A stretch of DNA of 64,000 nucleotides from Lachnospiraceae bacterium UBA4631 (lineage in GTDB: Bacteria; Bacillota; Clostridia; Lachnospirales; Lachnospiraceae): NCBI GenBank assembly GCA_002406015.1, contig DHMX01000015.1, positions 1-64,000 on the forward strand, written 5' to 3'. The notes beneath the pieces are model-generated. The model did not search any database. It was not told the origin of the DNA and saw nothing but the letters and a program-made list of their open reading frames with translations. The position numbers and the translations under genes are program-made. Positions 41,417 through 50,704 of this stretch are shown in pieces. Every line of letters starts with the position of its first letter. Positions within the stretch are counted from its first letter, which is position 1.

Positions 41417-42265
41417 GTGGTAAGATCGTTATGGACTGCGGCAAGCGGAATGATTGCCCAACAGGAAAATGTAGATACAATTGCAAATAATATGGCAAAT
41501 TTGAATACAACCGGATATAAGTCTGAAACAGCAGAATTTAAGTCTCTGTTATATCAGACACTACAGACCCGTTCCACCAATAATGCCGGGGAGGAAAAGC
41601 CGGTGGGAGCACAGGTTGGTCTTGGCAGCCGGACAGCAGCCATTACCAGTAATTTTGCACAGGGAAATCTGAATCCGAATGAAAGCCCGTTTGCAGTAGC
41701 AATTGAGGGTGACGGATTCTTTAAAGTAAGAACCGAAACCGGTGAGATTCAATACACCAGAGACGGTAATTTTGCGGTATCACCGGTAGCAAACGGTACG
41801 ATGTTATGTACCTCTGACGGTAAGCCGGTATTGGACCAATACAATAATCCGATTATTATTCCGACCGGTATTAATGCAACAACCATAGGCATTGCGAAGG
41901 ATGGAAGAATTACGGTATCCGCAAATGGAAATGATCAGGTGAATCTGGTACAGGCCGATGCAAACGGAAATGCAACTTATAATGTAGAAATCGGAATCGT
42001 TCAATTTAATAATCCGGCAGGCTTAGAGAAAGCATCCGGTAACTGCTATCGACAGACCGTTGCATCCGGAGACCCTATGGAGGAATCACAGACACAGGGC
42101 TTGAGACGAAGTGCAATGCACCAGAATTACATAGAGGCATCAAATGTAAAGGTTGCGGATGAAATGGTAAATCTGATTGTGGCACAGCGAGCATATCAGA
42201 TGAATTCAAAGGTAATTCAGGCATCAGACGAGATGCTGGATGTAGCAAATAACTTGAGAAGATAG
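41417..42265 (+). CDS. flhP: FlhP/FlgG-type rod protein
   Basis: The 282-residue protein has SLWTAASGMIAQQENVDTIANNMANLNTTGYKSE, IEGDGFFKVRTETGEIQYTRDGNF and the C-terminal EASNVKVADEMVNLIVAQRAYQMNSKVIQASDEML, typical of FlgG. It builds the distal rod together with FlhO. GTG is the start, after AAAGGAG. It lies in the mbl-flhO-flhP-flgJ unit. Confidence 0.94.
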   Translation: MVRSLWTAASGMIAQQENVDTIANNMANLNTTGYKSETAEFKSLLYQTLQTRSTNNAGEEKPVGAQVGLGSRTAAITSNFAQGNLNPNESPFAVAIEGDGFFKVRTETGEIQYTRDGNFAVSPVANGTMLCTSDGKPVLDQYNNPIIIPTGINATTIGIAKDGRITVSANGNDQVNLVQADANGNATYNVEIGIVQFNNPAGLEKASGNCYRQTVASGDPMEESQTQGLRRSAMHQNYIEASNVKVADEMVNLIVAQRAYQMNSKVIQASDEMLDVANNLRR

Positions 42266-42276
42266 GGGTGGTCTGA

Positions 42277-42627
42277 ATGATTAATTCCGTAAGTGATATG
42301 TATGGAAACTATCTGATGCAGACCGATATATCCGGTACAAAAGCGACTGCATTGGAGAATAAGCTGAATAACAGTCAGGGAACCGAAGCAACGGACGAAG
42401 AGCTTCTGGATGCCTGCAAAGAATTTGAAGCATATTTGATTGAACAGGTTATGAAGCAGGTTCAGGACAGTATTCCGAAATCAGAGGAAGAAAAGGATAA
42501 CAAATATCTGGATTATTTTGGAGACATGATGCTGCAGGAATATGCATCAATCTTAACAGACCGAGGTGACTTGGGAATTGCACAGCAATTGTACGAGTCA
42601 ATGAAAAATAATAATAGAGTATTGTAA
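42277..42627 (+). CDS. flgJ: FlgJ N-terminal-type rod-binding protein
   Basis: The 116-residue protein matches the rod-binding domain of FlgJ: ELLDACKEFEAYLIEQVMKQVQDSIPK and YLDYFGDMMLQEYASILTDRGDLGIAQQLYESMK. It lacks the muramidase half found in proteobacterial FlgJ, as is usual in Firmicutes. It caps the growing rod. It starts 11 bp after flhP and ends the rod gene unit before a terminator. Confidence 0.9.
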   Translation: MINSVSDMYGNYLMQTDISGTKATALENKLNNSQGTEATDEELLDACKEFEAYLIEQVMKQVQDSIPKSEEEKDNKYLDYFGDMMLQEYASILTDRGDLGIAQQLYESMKNNNRVL

Positions 42628-42637
42628 CACAGTATGG

Positions 42638-42694
42638 GGCTGCTGTGAATAAGGGATGGATTCCATTGCTTTGTTCAGGGCAGTCTTTCTTTTT
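42638..42694 (+). terminator. long-hairpin terminator after flgJ
   Basis: GGCTGCTGTGAAT (from 42638) through GATGGA folds against TCCATTGCTTTGTTCAGGGC and AGTC (42662-42684), with a few wobbles and one bulge, followed by TTTCTTTTT. It separates the rod genes from recD2. Confidence 0.72.
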
Positions 42695-42741
42695 GAAAAT
42701 AATAAATAGGCTTGAAAAGAATTAGTATGAGGTAGAAACAC

Positions 42742-45006
42742 TTGGAACTGGAAGGGTATATAGAAAAAATAATATTTCGAAATGAAGAAAACGGATATAC
42801 GGTGCTATCTGTAATTCCCAATGAAGATGCAGATGATGCACAGGTCTGTGTAGGATATATCGAAGGTGCGGCACAGGGACTTTATATACATATCGAAGGG
42901 GAAGAGGTAGAGCATCCTTATTATGAGAAGCAGTGTAAGGTTCAGGCGTATGAGCTTAGAATGCCTGAAGATACCGAAAGCATGGAGCGGTATTTAAGCT
43001 CCGGTGCAATTAAGGGCGTTGGACCGGTTATGGCAATGCATATCGTGAAAAAATTTAAAAAGGACACCTTCCGAATTATAGAGTTTGAACCGGAGCGGCT
43101 CGCAGAAATCAAAGGAATATCCGAGCGGAAGGCAAGAGAAATCGGAATACAGTTCCATGAAAGCCAGGATATTCGTCAGGCAATGATGTACCTTGGAAAA
43201 TACGGAATTAATGCACATCTGGCTGTGAAGATTTATAACGAATACGGAAATCGGATGTATAAGATTATGGAAGAAAATCCATATCAGCTTGCCGAGGATA
43301 TTCAGGGAATCGGCTTCCGGATTGCGGACGAAATCGCAAGAAGGGCAGGTATAGGACTGGATTCGGAATTTCGTATCCGTTCTGCAATTCTGTATACCTT
43401 AAGTCAGGCAGGAACACTGGGGCATCTTTATCTTCCAAAGGATATGCTGTGCCGGAAGGTAATCAGTTTCCTTGTGCCGGAAGGACAGATGGCAGCGGGA
43501 GATTCATATGAAGCAGGACTTGAAAACCAGTTGACGGCATTGCAACTGGAACGTAAGGTTATCATCAAGAAAATAGGCGAAACAGAAGCCGTATACGGAA
43601 GCAAGCAGTATCATACGGAATTAAATGTTGCACGTATGCTAATGGAGTTGGATTTAACCTATTCTGTGTCAGAACGGGAAATAGAGCATACGATGATGCA
43701 GATTGAAGAAAAGTCAGAGCTAAAGCTGGATGAACTGCAACGTAAGGCGGTACGGCAGGCAGCGACCTCTGGACTGGTGATTGTAACCGGTGGTCCGGGT
43801 ACGGGTAAGACAACGGTAATTAACACCATGATTCACTATTTTGAACAGGAGGGCTTAGAGCTTCGACTGGCAGCACCAACCGGACGGGCAGCAAAGCGGA
43901 TGACGGAAGCAACCGGGTATCAGGCACAGACCATACACCGGCTGTTAGAATTAAATGGCGGTGTAGAAGGGGATGCCGGGTATCGGTTTGAACGGAATGC
44001 GGAGAATCCCTTAGAGGCAGATGTTATCATCATTGATGAAATGTCCATGGTAGATATTTATCTTGCTCATGCATTGCTGCAGGCAATTATTCCCGGCACA
44101 CATTTGATTCTGGTCGGGGATGTGAATCAGCTGCCGAGTGTCGGACCGGGCAATGTTTTAAAGGATATGATTCATGCAGGGAAATTCCCGGTTATTGAGC
44201 TGTCAACGGTATACCGGCAGGAGGAAAACAGTGATATTGTGTTGAATGCACATCGCATCAACCGGGGAGAATATCCGGCTTTGGATAACAAGAGTAAGGA
44301 TTTCTTCCTGCTTGCAAGAAATAATCCGCAGGCAATCATTGAAGAGGTTGGCAGGCTGGCATCTGTTAAAATGCCGAACTATGTTCATGCAAAGCCGTAT
44401 GAAGTACAGGTGCTGACCCCGATGCGACAGGGCGAGCTGGGAGTTGAGAACCTGAATCAGCAATTACAGGCTATTTTGAATCCACCCTCTGAACAGAAGA
44501 AAGAGCATACCGTAAAGAATGTCGTATTTCGTGAGGGCGACAAGGTAATGCAAATTAAGAATAACTATAAGCTGGAATGGGCAATTTATGATGCGAGCGG
44601 CTATTTTGAACAGGAAAAAGGAATGGGAGTATTTAACGGTGATATAGGAATTATAAAAGAAATTGATTCCTATACCGAGGAAGTAAAGGTTCTCATGGAT
44701 GATGACAGAATGGTAGTGTATGGCTTTAAGATGCTGGAGGAATTAGAGCTTGCATATGCCATTACCATACACAAATCACAGGGAAGCGAATATCCGGCGG
44801 TAATTTTGCCGTTGTTAAGCGGACCAAGGGTGCTGATGCACCGGAATCTGCTATATACCGCAGTTACCAGAGCAAAGAAGTGCGTTGTAATTGTAGGAAA
44901 CGGCTACAAGGTACATGAAATGGTTGATAATGCGGATGAGCAGAAGCGGTATTCCGGTCTGGAACAGGCAATCGAGGAGGTGTATGCGGGTGCTGCCGAT
45001 AATTGA
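42742..45006 (+). CDS. recD2: RecD2-type DNA helicase
   Basis: The 754-residue SF1B helicase unwinds DNA 5'-3' in repair. An N-terminal OB-like region (LEGYIEKIIFRNEENGYTVL) and helix-hairpin-helix repeats (YLSSGAIKGVGPVMAMHIVKKF; LAEIKGISERKAREIG; EDIQGIGFRIADEIA) precede the motor. Walker A GGPGTGKTT is at about 350-358, DEMSMVD is motif II, and VNQLPSVGPG, VYRQEE and ITIHKSQGSEY are further motifs. The start is TTG after GAGG. The family is widespread in bacteria without RecBC. ComF follows with a 23-bp overlap. Confidence 0.96.
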   Translation: MELEGYIEKIIFRNEENGYTVLSVIPNEDADDAQVCVGYIEGAAQGLYIHIEGEEVEHPYYEKQCKVQAYELRMPEDTESMERYLSSGAIKGVGPVMAMHIVKKFKKDTFRIIEFEPERLAEIKGISERKAREIGIQFHESQDIRQAMMYLGKYGINAHLAVKIYNEYGNRMYKIMEENPYQLAEDIQGIGFRIADEIARRAGIGLDSEFRIRSAILYTLSQAGTLGHLYLPKDMLCRKVISFLVPEGQMAAGDSYEAGLENQLTALQLERKVIIKKIGETEAVYGSKQYHTELNVARMLMELDLTYSVSEREIEHTMMQIEEKSELKLDELQRKAVRQAATSGLVIVTGGPGTGKTTVINTMIHYFEQEGLELRLAAPTGRAAKRMTEATGYQAQTIHRLLELNGGVEGDAGYRFERNAENPLEADVIIIDEMSMVDIYLAHALLQAIIPGTHLILVGDVNQLPSVGPGNVLKDMIHAGKFPVIELSTVYRQEENSDIVLNAHRINRGEYPALDNKSKDFFLLARNNPQAIIEEVGRLASVKMPNYVHAKPYEVQVLTPMRQGELGVENLNQQLQAILNPPSEQKKEHTVKNVVFREGDKVMQIKNNYKLEWAIYDASGYFEQEKGMGVFNGDIGIIKEIDSYTEEVKVLMDDDRMVVYGFKMLEELELAYAITIHKSQGSEYPAVILPLLSGPRVLMHRNLLYTAVTRAKKCVVIVGNGYKVHEMVDNADEQKRYSGLEQAIEEVYAGAADN

Positions 45007-45712
45007 CCTTCTTTATCCCAGACGCTGTCCGGTATGTCAGGATATTGTGAATGCAGCATCACAGGATGCCTATATATGTGAGGACTGTAAAAGAGAGCTT
45101 CCGTATCTTCGGGGACCCAGATGCATGAAGTGCGGAAAGGAGATTGACCGGGAGGAACAGGAGTATTGCAGGGATTGTGTGCGGCTTCCCAAGCATTATA
45201 TACAGGGATATCCGGTATTTCGATACGAGGGTGCATTAAAAGCCGGTATGGCAGCATTTAAATATCATAACCGCAAGGAATATGCTGAATTTTATGCAGA
45301 CTCGATTTGGCAGACCTATAAGCAGGAGCTTCAACAGTGCAGGCTCGACCTATTGATTCCGGTGCCTGTTCATAAGCATAAGCTTCGAAAGCGAGGATAT
45401 AATCAGGCCGAGTTAATTGCGAGAGCATTAAGTCGCTATATGCAGCTTCCCTGCTGCGGAAAGGTGCTGACCCGTATAATAGATACAAGACCGCAGAAGG
45501 AGTTAAATGACAAAGAACGACTGAATAATTTAAAAAGGGCTTTTCTATTATCCTCAAATGAGGTAAAATTAAAACGAGTATTGCTGGTAGATGACATTTA
45601 TACAACAGGAGCTACGATAGAAGCGTGTACACAGGTGTTGTCAGAAGCCGGTGCAGAGGCGGTATATTATACAAGCGTCTGTATAGGAGAGGGCTTCGGC
45701 AGCAGTTTATGA
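44984..45712 (+). CDS. comF: ComF family phosphoribosyltransferase-like protein
   Basis: The 242-residue protein has four-cysteine zinc-binding motifs (RCPVCQ ... CEDCKR; CMKCGKEID ... YCRDCV) at about 12-60 and a phosphoribosyltransferase signature VLLVDDIYTTGATI at about 205-218, with RKRGYNQAELIARAL before it. ComF is needed for DNA uptake in competent bacteria. The start at 44984 follows GAGGAGGTG and overlaps recD2 by 23 bp; a longer frame inside recD2 has no support. It precedes yvyF, as in B. subtilis. Confidence 0.94.
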   Translation: MRVLPIIDLLYPRRCPVCQDIVNAASQDAYICEDCKRELPYLRGPRCMKCGKEIDREEQEYCRDCVRLPKHYIQGYPVFRYEGALKAGMAAFKYHNRKEYAEFYADSIWQTYKQELQQCRLDLLIPVPVHKHKLRKRGYNQAELIARALSRYMQLPCCGKVLTRIIDTRPQKELNDKERLNNLKRAFLLSSNEVKLKRVLLVDDIYTTGATIEACTQVLSEAGAEAVYYTSVCIGEGFGSSL

Positions 45713-45737
45713 TTTAACAAACACGGGAGGAGTTAAC

Positions 45738-46145
45738 ATGGAAGTTAGAAATTGTAAAAATTGCGGCAAGATGTTTAATTATATAGGAAAACCAATCTGT
45801 CCAACCTGTGAGAAAAGATTGGAGGATAAGTTCCAAGAAGTAAAGCAGTATGTAAAGGAGCATAAGGAAGCGTCTATTACAGAAGTGGCAGAGGAGAATG
45901 AGGTTTCCGTTAATCAGATTAAGCGTTGGGTTCGTCAGGAGCGGCTGGCTTTCTCCGATGAATCTATGGTAGGTCTGGAATGTGAGAACTGTGGAGCTAT
46001 GATTAAGACCGGACGTTTCTGCGAAAGCTGTAAGCAGAAGCTTCAGAATAACTTATCCAGCGTTATTAAGAAGAAACCGGAGCCGGTAGTAAACAAGAAG
46101 CGGGAGAGCGATTCTGCAAAGATGCGGTTCTTTGATAATAAATAG
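45738..46145 (+). CDS. yvyF: flagellar operon protein YvyF-like
   Basis: The 135-residue protein has two zinc-ribbon-like CxxC pairs: CKNCGKMF with CPTCEKR at the N-terminus and CENCGAMIKTGRFCESCKQKL in the C-terminal half, with a helix-turn-helix-like segment between (ITEVAEENEVSVNQIKRWVRQERL). It matches the YvyF family that sits between comF and flgM in B. subtilis. Its exact role is unknown. Here flgM is 8.5 kb away rather than adjacent. Confidence 0.9.
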   Translation: MEVRNCKNCGKMFNYIGKPICPTCEKRLEDKFQEVKQYVKEHKEASITEVAEENEVSVNQIKRWVRQERLAFSDESMVGLECENCGAMIKTGRFCESCKQKLQNNLSSVIKKKPEPVVNKKRESDSAKMRFFDNK

Positions 46146-46192
46146 AAGGTATTGGAAGCCGAAGTACAGTTTGGGAAAACGGTGGTGATTCG

Positions 46193-47089
46193 ATGTACAA
46201 TCCACAGCTTGAAACATTTATAAGGGTTGCGGATGCAGGCAGTTTTAATAAAGCGGCGGAGGGATTATATATTACACCGACGGCTGTTATTAAACAGATT
46301 AATTTGTTGGAGCAATCACTTGACTTAGTGTTATTTGAACGTACCCATCGCGGACTTGTTTTGACGGATGCAGGGAAATCCTTGTATCAGGATGCAAAAT
46401 ATATAATAAATTATTGTAAAAATTCGGTAGTCCGGGCAAAAAATGCGATGTCCGAGGGCGAAAAGATTATCCGTATCGGTTCTTCACCGATGACACCCGC
46501 ACAATTGCTCATGCAGATGTGGCCGAAGATACAGCTACAGTGTCCGGATATAAAGTTTGAAATTATACCGTTTGAGAATACACTTGAAAATGCAAAGGAA
46601 ATTCTTGCGAATCTCGGAAAGAATATTGATGTTATCGGTGGGATATTTGACGATACCATGCTGCATATAAGAAAATGTGCAGGGCTTGAGTTGTCAAGAG
46701 AACCGTTTTGCTGTGCGGTTTCCGTTCATCACAGGCTTGCGGCAAAGGAGAAGCTGCAAATCAGTGATTTATACGGTGAGAATTTGATGCTGATGCATCG
46801 CGGCTGGAGCAACTATGTTGACCGCCTGCGTGACGATATATGGCAAAACCACAGTCAAATCAATATCGTTGATTTTGATTTCTATGATATGAATATTTTT
46901 AATCGGTGTGAAAATACGAATGATGTGCTTCTTGCCATTCCGGGGTGGGCAAGCGTTCATCCATTGTTGAAGGTGATTCCGGTGGAATGGGAGCATAGTA
47001 TACCGTATGGTCTGTTACATGCACCGGAACCGGGTGAAACCGTAAAGAGGTTTTTAGAAACAGCGAAAACCATAGCAAACATAAAATAA
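46193..47089 (+). CDS. LysR family transcriptional regulator
   Basis: The 298-residue protein has an N-terminal winged helix (LETFIRVADAGSFNKAAEGLYITPTAVIKQINLLEQSLDLVLFERTHRGLVLTDAG) and a periplasmic-binding-like effector domain (KIIRIGSSPMTPAQLLMQMW ...). It probably senses a small molecule and controls the co-oriented dehydrogenase genes downstream, past a terminator. GGTGGTGA precedes the ATG. It marks the left part of the segment that splits yvyF from flgM. Confidence 0.92.
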   Translation: MYNPQLETFIRVADAGSFNKAAEGLYITPTAVIKQINLLEQSLDLVLFERTHRGLVLTDAGKSLYQDAKYIINYCKNSVVRAKNAMSEGEKIIRIGSSPMTPAQLLMQMWPKIQLQCPDIKFEIIPFENTLENAKEILANLGKNIDVIGGIFDDTMLHIRKCAGLELSREPFCCAVSVHHRLAAKEKLQISDLYGENLMLMHRGWSNYVDRLRDDIWQNHSQINIVDFDFYDMNIFNRCENTNDVLLAIPGWASVHPLLKVIPVEWEHSIPYGLLHAPEPGETVKRFLETAKTIANIK

Positions 47090-47121
47090 ATAGTTATAAC
47101 CTAAAGGTATAAACAAATGAA

Positions 47122-47157
47122 CAAAACGAGACTTCTCATAGGAGCCTCGTTTTTTTA
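47122..47157 (+). terminator. intrinsic terminator after the LysR gene
   Basis: AAAACGAG (47123-47130) pairs with CTCGTTTT (47146-47153), with inner short pairs, followed by more T residues. Confidence 0.88.
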
Positions 47158-47185
47158 TAATTAAGGACAGAAAGGAGCGGTAATT

Positions 47186-48355
47186 ATGAATAATTTTGTA
47201 TTTGAAAACGCAACAAAGGTATACTTCGGCGAGGGCTGTGTGAAAGAATATCTGTCGAACCTTGTTTCGGGTTACGGTGATACGGTTTTACTTTGTTACG
47301 GTGGAGGTTCCATCAAGAAAAACGGTATCTATGATGAAATTACTGCTGTTTTGAAACAGGCAGGTAAAACCATTGTTGAATTTGCCGGAATACCGTCAAA
47401 TCCTACATATTCAAAGGTGCTTGATGGCATAAAGGCAGCTAAGGAAAACAAAGCGGATTTGATTCTTGCGGTAGGTGGCGGAAGCGTCATGGATTGCTGC
47501 AAGGCAATAGCACTTGGTGCAAGGTATGACGGAGATATATGGTCTGATTTTTGGGCAAGACCCGGTGTGATTGACTTTGAACCGTTGCCGCTCGGTATTG
47601 TTGTTACCGTTTCGGGAACCGGAAGTGAATGTAACGGCGGTGCTGTTATTACAAACGAGGAACTGAAAATCAAGACCGGCAGGGATTATCCGCAATTAAA
47701 TGCAAAATTTGCAATGCTTGACCCGGTTTATACTTACAGTGTGCCGAAGTTTCAGATGGTATCGGGTGCTTTTGATACACTGTCACACATTATGGAGATT
47801 TACTTCAGTGAGCCGGATGAGAGTAATGTATCGGATGCTATATCCGAAGCACTTATGAAGAATGTAATTGAAAATCTGCGTGCGGCTATCCGGAATACCG
47901 AAGACTACATTGCAAGAAGTAATCTGATGTGGGATGCCACGATGGCGGAAAACCGTATTATCAAGCTTGGTAAAAAGACGGATTTTGAATGTCATCAGAT
48001 GGAACACCAGCTTGGGGCATACACAAACTGTAATCATGGAGCAGGGCTTGCCGTTCTTCATCCGGTTTATTACAGACATATCTGTAAAGCAGGTGAAAAG
48101 AAATTTGCCCGGTTTGCGGTAAATGTGTGGGGCATTTCAAAAGAAGGCAAGACACAGGAGCAGTTAGCCAAAGCAGGTGTTGAGGCACTTGCAGATTTCA
48201 TTAAAGAAATCGGAATGCCGACGAACTTTAAGGAACTCGGTATTGATGAAACCATTAACTTAAAGGAAATTGCTGATTCCTGCGGTATCGTAGGCGGCAG
48301 CTATAAAAAGATGACACACAAGGAAATACTAGAAATCTTTGAGGAATGTAAATAA
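47186..48355 (+). CDS. iron-containing alcohol dehydrogenase, butanol dehydrogenase-like
   Basis: The 389-residue enzyme reduces aldehydes to alcohols with NAD(P)H. The nucleotide-binding ILAVGGGSVMDCCKAIAL and the iron site (AFDTLSHIMEIYF at about 193-205, then ECHQMEHQLGAYTNCNHGAGLAVLHP at about 260-285) are clear. It aligns best with YugJ/BdhA-type enzymes. GAAAGGAG precedes the ATG. It is followed 16 bp later by an aldo/keto reductase, suggesting a reductive detoxification or fermentation operon. Confidence 0.94.
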   Translation: MNNFVFENATKVYFGEGCVKEYLSNLVSGYGDTVLLCYGGGSIKKNGIYDEITAVLKQAGKTIVEFAGIPSNPTYSKVLDGIKAAKENKADLILAVGGGSVMDCCKAIALGARYDGDIWSDFWARPGVIDFEPLPLGIVVTVSGTGSECNGGAVITNEELKIKTGRDYPQLNAKFAMLDPVYTYSVPKFQMVSGAFDTLSHIMEIYFSEPDESNVSDAISEALMKNVIENLRAAIRNTEDYIARSNLMWDATMAENRIIKLGKKTDFECHQMEHQLGAYTNCNHGAGLAVLHPVYYRHICKAGEKKFARFAVNVWGISKEGKTQEQLAKAGVEALADFIKEIGMPTNFKELGIDETINLKEIADSCGIVGGSYKKMTHKEILEIFEECK

Positions 48356-48371
48356 GAAAGGAGTAATCAGT

Positions 48372-49217
48372 ATGGAATATACAAAGCTTAATAACAATGT
48401 GGTAATGCCGATGCATGGTATCGGAACATTTCTGCTATCACCGGACGAGGCGGAAGCAGCAACTATTTATGCATTAAAGAACGGTGGACAACTGATTGAT
48501 ACGGCAAATGCTTATTGCAATGAAAAAGCAGTAGGCAGAGCAATGAAACAATCAGGTGTGGAACGGAAAAATATATTTCTTGAAACGAAGCTGTGGCCGT
48601 CCTTTTATGAACAGGAGGATGCGGTTGACAAAACGCTTGCAAGACTGGATACAGACTATATTGACCTGCTTTTGATTCATCAGCCGGCGGGAAACTTTAT
48701 CGCAGGTTATAAGCAAATGGAAAAGGCATATAAAGAAGGAAAGGTACGTGCAATCGGACTTTCTAATTTTAATAAAACGCAGATTCGTGAAATTCTTGAT
48801 ATTTGTGAGGTGAAGCCTTCTGTGTTACAGACTGAGGTTCATCCGTATTATCAGGAAAAGGAATTAAAAGAGTTCCTTTCGGATGAGAATATTAAAATTC
48901 AGTCATGGTATCCGCTAGGTCATGGTGACAGCAAATTGCTGAATGAACCTGTGTTTACCAAGCTGGCAGAAAAGTATAACAAAACAAATGCTCAGATTAT
49001 TTTACGTTGGCATATTCAGGATGGAAATATTGTGATTCCGGGTTCAAAAAACACAGACCATATCAGAGATAATTTTGATATATTTGATTTTGAACTGACA
49101 CCGGATGAAATGGAACAAATCTCAGCACTTGACTGCAATCAGAGATATTATACTTCAACACCGGAAATGTTGAAAAAATATGTAGAGCTGATTCCGCCTG
49201 TAGACGAACAAAAATAG
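48372..49217 (+). CDS. aldo/keto reductase
   Basis: The 281-residue TIM-barrel oxidoreductase has the catalytic tetrad D43 and Y48 (DTANAYCNEKAVG), K73 (LETKLWPS) and H103 (LLLIHQPAG), plus the NADPH-binding IVIPGSKNTDHIRDNFDIFDFEL. It reduces carbonyl compounds. The ATG at 48372 follows AAAGGAG; the longer frame overlaps the upstream gene. It sits in the alcohol dehydrogenase cluster. Confidence 0.94.
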   Translation: MEYTKLNNNVVMPMHGIGTFLLSPDEAEAATIYALKNGGQLIDTANAYCNEKAVGRAMKQSGVERKNIFLETKLWPSFYEQEDAVDKTLARLDTDYIDLLLIHQPAGNFIAGYKQMEKAYKEGKVRAIGLSNFNKTQIREILDICEVKPSVLQTEVHPYYQEKELKEFLSDENIKIQSWYPLGHGDSKLLNEPVFTKLAEKYNKTNAQIILRWHIQDGNIVIPGSKNTDHIRDNFDIFDFELTPDEMEQISALDCNQRYYTSTPEMLKKYVELIPPVDEQK

Positions 49218-49236
49218 ATTTAAGGAGGATAAATCA

Positions 49237-49953
49237 ATGAAAAAATTAGTTTCAATTCTGTTAGCTCTTGCATTTGTCTTTTCGGTGACTGCCTGCGGTA
49301 ATTATACTGCAAATACTACAGATAATGCAGACACTACGGCTTCTGCGGATGATTCTACAAATGCTTCCACCGATGCTGCAACATCTGCTTCCGCAGACAC
49401 ATCACAAGTTACGGATGAAGCTTCTTCGACAACGGATGCAGACCAGAGCGATTCCAGCAAAATACTGGTGGTCTATTATTCAGCAACAGGCAGTACAAAG
49501 GGTGTTGCCGAAATGATTGCCGAAGCCACCGGGGCAGATGTATTTGAGATTATACCGGTTGAACCTTACACAAGTGCAGACCTTGATTGGTCGGACGAGA
49601 ACAGCCGGGTAAGTGTTGAACATAATGACGAAAGTAAACGTGAGGTTGCCCTTACAAAAGCGACACCGGATAACTGGGAGCAGTATGATACAGTATTTGT
49701 CGGCTATCCGATTTGGTGGGGAATTGCTGCATGGCCGGTTGACGGTTTTATTTCAGCAAATGATTTTACCGGCAAAACTGTAATTCCGTTTTGTACCTCT
49801 GCTTCTTCCGGAATCGGTCAAAGCGGTGAACGTCTTGCGAAGGAAGCAGGAACCGGTGACTGGCTTGACGGTGAAAGATTTTCATCCGGTACTTCGGCAA
49901 GTGAAATCGAAAGCTGGGTAAATGGTCTTGGTTTTTTCGGACAGGAGCCGTAG
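49237..49953 (+). CDS. flavodoxin-domain lipoprotein
   Basis: The 238-residue protein has a lipoprotein signal with lipobox VTAC (Cys20), a T/S/D/A-rich linker (about 25-72), and a flavodoxin domain: ILVVYYSATGSTKGVAEMIAEATGADVFEI binds FMN phosphate, and VFVGYPIWWGIAAWPVDGFI and CTSASSGIGQSG contact the ring. It would be an extracytoplasmic electron carrier attached to the membrane. TAAGGAGG precedes the ATG. The end (GLGFFGQEP) contains an in-phase slippery heptamer leading into the downstream hydrolase frame. Confidence 0.9.
   Translation: MKKLVSILLALAFVFSVTACGNYTANTTDNADTTASADDSTNASTDAATSASADTSQVTDEASSTTDADQSDSSKILVVYYSATGSTKGVAEMIAEATGADVFEIIPVEPYTSADLDWSDENSRVSVEHNDESKREVALTKATPDNWEQYDTVFVGYPIWWGIAAWPVDGFISANDFTGKTVIPFCTSASSGIGQSGERLAKEAGTGDWLDGERFSSGTSASEIESWVNGLGFFGQEP
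49932..49938 (+). other. in-phase -1 slippery heptamer T TTT TTC
   Basis: The codons GGT TTT TTC at the flavodoxin end give the X XXY YYZ pattern in the zero frame. A -1 shift continues as CGG ACA GGA GCC and so on without a stop into the hydrolase. No clear downstream stimulatory structure is seen. Confidence 0.5.
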
Positions 49954-50042
49954 TACAGTCAGGCGGAGAAACTTACCGAGGATTTACACTTGATAATATT
50001 TTAGACACAAATAGAAATGAAAAGATTCATTTTAATCTGTAT

Positions 50043-50678
50043 GTGCCGGCAAGTTATGATGGTAGTAAAGCATATGCACTTTATATAACTTTGCCCGGAT
50101 ATGAAGGTCTATATTTTCAGGGTGTAGGGGTAAATTTACAAAGTGAGAATTTTGCCTTTGAAGCACAGAAATATAACCGCGAAATGATTATTGCCGCACC
50201 ACAGCTTAATGGGTGGGACGAGACATCTGCGGATGAAACGATTGCACTTACGGAATATCTTTTGTCGGCATACAATATAGACAAAAATAAAATATTTATC
50301 AGTGGATATTCAGGTGGTGGGGAAACGGCATCAATTGTCGTTGGAAAAAGACCTGACCTGTTTACGGCGTACCTTCAGGTTAGTTCACAATGGGATGGTG
50401 AATACGAGAGCGTAGTAAAAGCAAAGCTGCCGGTTTATATTGCGATTGGTAAGGATGACGAATACTACGGTTCTGAAAAATCCCGAACTGCATATGATAC
50501 GCTTTATAAGCTGTATCAGGAACAGGGAGTATCGGAGGATGAGATAAATAAGCTTCTTGTTCTTGATATAAAGGAACGAACATATTTTACAAGCCGGAAT
50601 GTCATGAATGAACACGCAGGCGGCGGTTTGTTTGCGGAGGATGACACAATTATGTCGTGGCTTTTCGGTGAACATTAA
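50043..50678 (+). CDS. alpha/beta hydrolase, start uncertain, possibly frameshift-fused
   Basis: The 211-residue segment from GTG 50043 has an esterase fold: ALYITLPGYEG, the nucleophile elbow SGYSGGGETAS, KLPVYIAIGKDDEYYG and a C-terminal MNEHAGGGLF with histidine. The same frame is open and protein-like back to about 49904 (GGETYRGFTLDN then ILDTNRNEKIHFNLYV), and GTG 50043 has no ribosome site. So the true N-terminus lies upstream. Either it is made by a -1 shift from the flavodoxin, or a deletion or indel joined the two genes. The substrate is unknown. Confidence 0.75.
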   Translation: MPASYDGSKAYALYITLPGYEGLYFQGVGVNLQSENFAFEAQKYNREMIIAAPQLNGWDETSADETIALTEYLLSAYNIDKNKIFISGYSGGGETASIVVGKRPDLFTAYLQVSSQWDGEYESVVKAKLPVYIAIGKDDEYYGSEKSRTAYDTLYKLYQEQGVSEDEINKLLVLDIKERTYFTSRNVMNEHAGGGLFAEDDTIMSWLFGEH

Positions 50679-50704
50679 AATAAACTTAAATGGAGGATAT
50701 AATT

